Positions 63,990 to 64,000 of a DNA stretch of 64,000 nucleotides are shown one piece after another (within the stretch, counting starts at the first letter, position 1; the number at the start of each line of letters is the position of its first letter). Position numbers and translations under genes: made by a program. The stretch covers positions 40,772-104,771 of the forward strand of contig NZ_CAHJWJ010000009.1 of NCBI RefSeq assembly GCF_903642285.1. The letters are read 5' to 3'. The notes beneath the pieces are model-generated. The model ran no database searches. It was not told where the DNA came from and worked only from the letters and a program-made list of their open reading frames with translations. The stretch is from Sphingomonas bacterium (GTDB taxonomy: Bacteria; Pseudomonadota; Alphaproteobacteria; Sphingomonadales; Sphingomonadaceae).

Positions 63990-64000
63990 CTTCGACGCAA

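Noticed and set aside
63990..64000. A further RNA or gene at the right edge
   Set aside because: Only 11 bases remain, too few to support a call.

Overview
The window is a chromosomal segment of a GC-rich alphaproteobacterium, most likely a Sphingomonas-like member of Sphingomonadales. Supporting signs are the nuoA-nuoB pair, the order zapA - 6S RNA - 5-formyltetrahydrofolate cyclo-ligase - DUF2842, the gap-pgk-fba-thiE block with an archaeal-type class I aldolase, a TIGR02281-type retropepsin, many TTG/GTG starts, and dense intergenic palindromes of the kind common in sphingomonads. The lineage is an inference from gene content. About 65 protein genes, one tRNA-Asp and one 6S RNA are supported. 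No phage, transposase, integrase or CRISPR array was seen, and no gene-free stretch exceeds about 300 bases.

Region by region. 1-5.8 kb (mostly minus): nuoB (cut by the window edge) and nuoA, an inositol-monophosphatase-family enzyme, EF-P, an M23 peptidase, a secreted L,D-transpeptidase, thiE and two small membrane proteins. 5.8-10.3 kb: lower glycolysis (fba, pgk, gap), interrupted by a PemK/MazF-type toxin-antitoxin pair and a thioredoxin-like gene on the opposite strand. 10.4-12.3 kb: zapA, 6S RNA, 5-FCL, DUF2842, a patch rich in small hairpins, tRNA-Asp. 12.3-16.3 kb: AI-2E-type permease, glpK, and a Crp/Fnr regulator divergent from a small unknown gene.

16.3-31.9 kb is an acyl-CoA catabolism region: acyl-CoA ligase, a serine hydrolase, bifunctional FadJ, three acyl-CoA dehydrogenases, TesB-type thioesterase, two SDRs, an APH-like phosphotransferase, a zinc alcohol dehydrogenase and an unusual tandem TetR regulator. 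Mirror-image repeats sit at many of its gene junctions. 32-36 kb: divergent secreted amidohydrolase and penicillin-acylase-family hydrolase, then DUF4337. 36.3-44.3 kb: a three-subunit PaoABC-like molybdenum hydroxylase, an M16 peptidase and a coupled class III CoA-transferase.

44.3-52.7 kb: an Hpt protein, der, bamB with a YfgM-like partner, panB, small proteins and glutamine-dependent nadE. 52.7-55.5 kb is the most interesting part: a tightly coupled trio of CDP-alcohol phosphotransferase, myo-inositol-3-phosphate synthase and a sugar-nucleotidyltransferase resembling inositol-1-phosphate cytidylyltransferase. Together they suggest glucose-6-phosphate -> inositol phosphate -> CDP-inositol -> an inositol phosphodiester (a soluble di-inositol phosphate or an inositol lipid). 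55.4-58.8 kb: a winged-helix protein, small unknown proteins, a membrane-tethered HTH protein and an APC permease. 58.9-64 kb: periplasmic acetamidase/formamidase-like protein, DUF2231 plus PQQ-type dehydrogenase lipoprotein, GH130 phosphorylase and a membrane-anchored retropepsin with an odd C-terminal tail.
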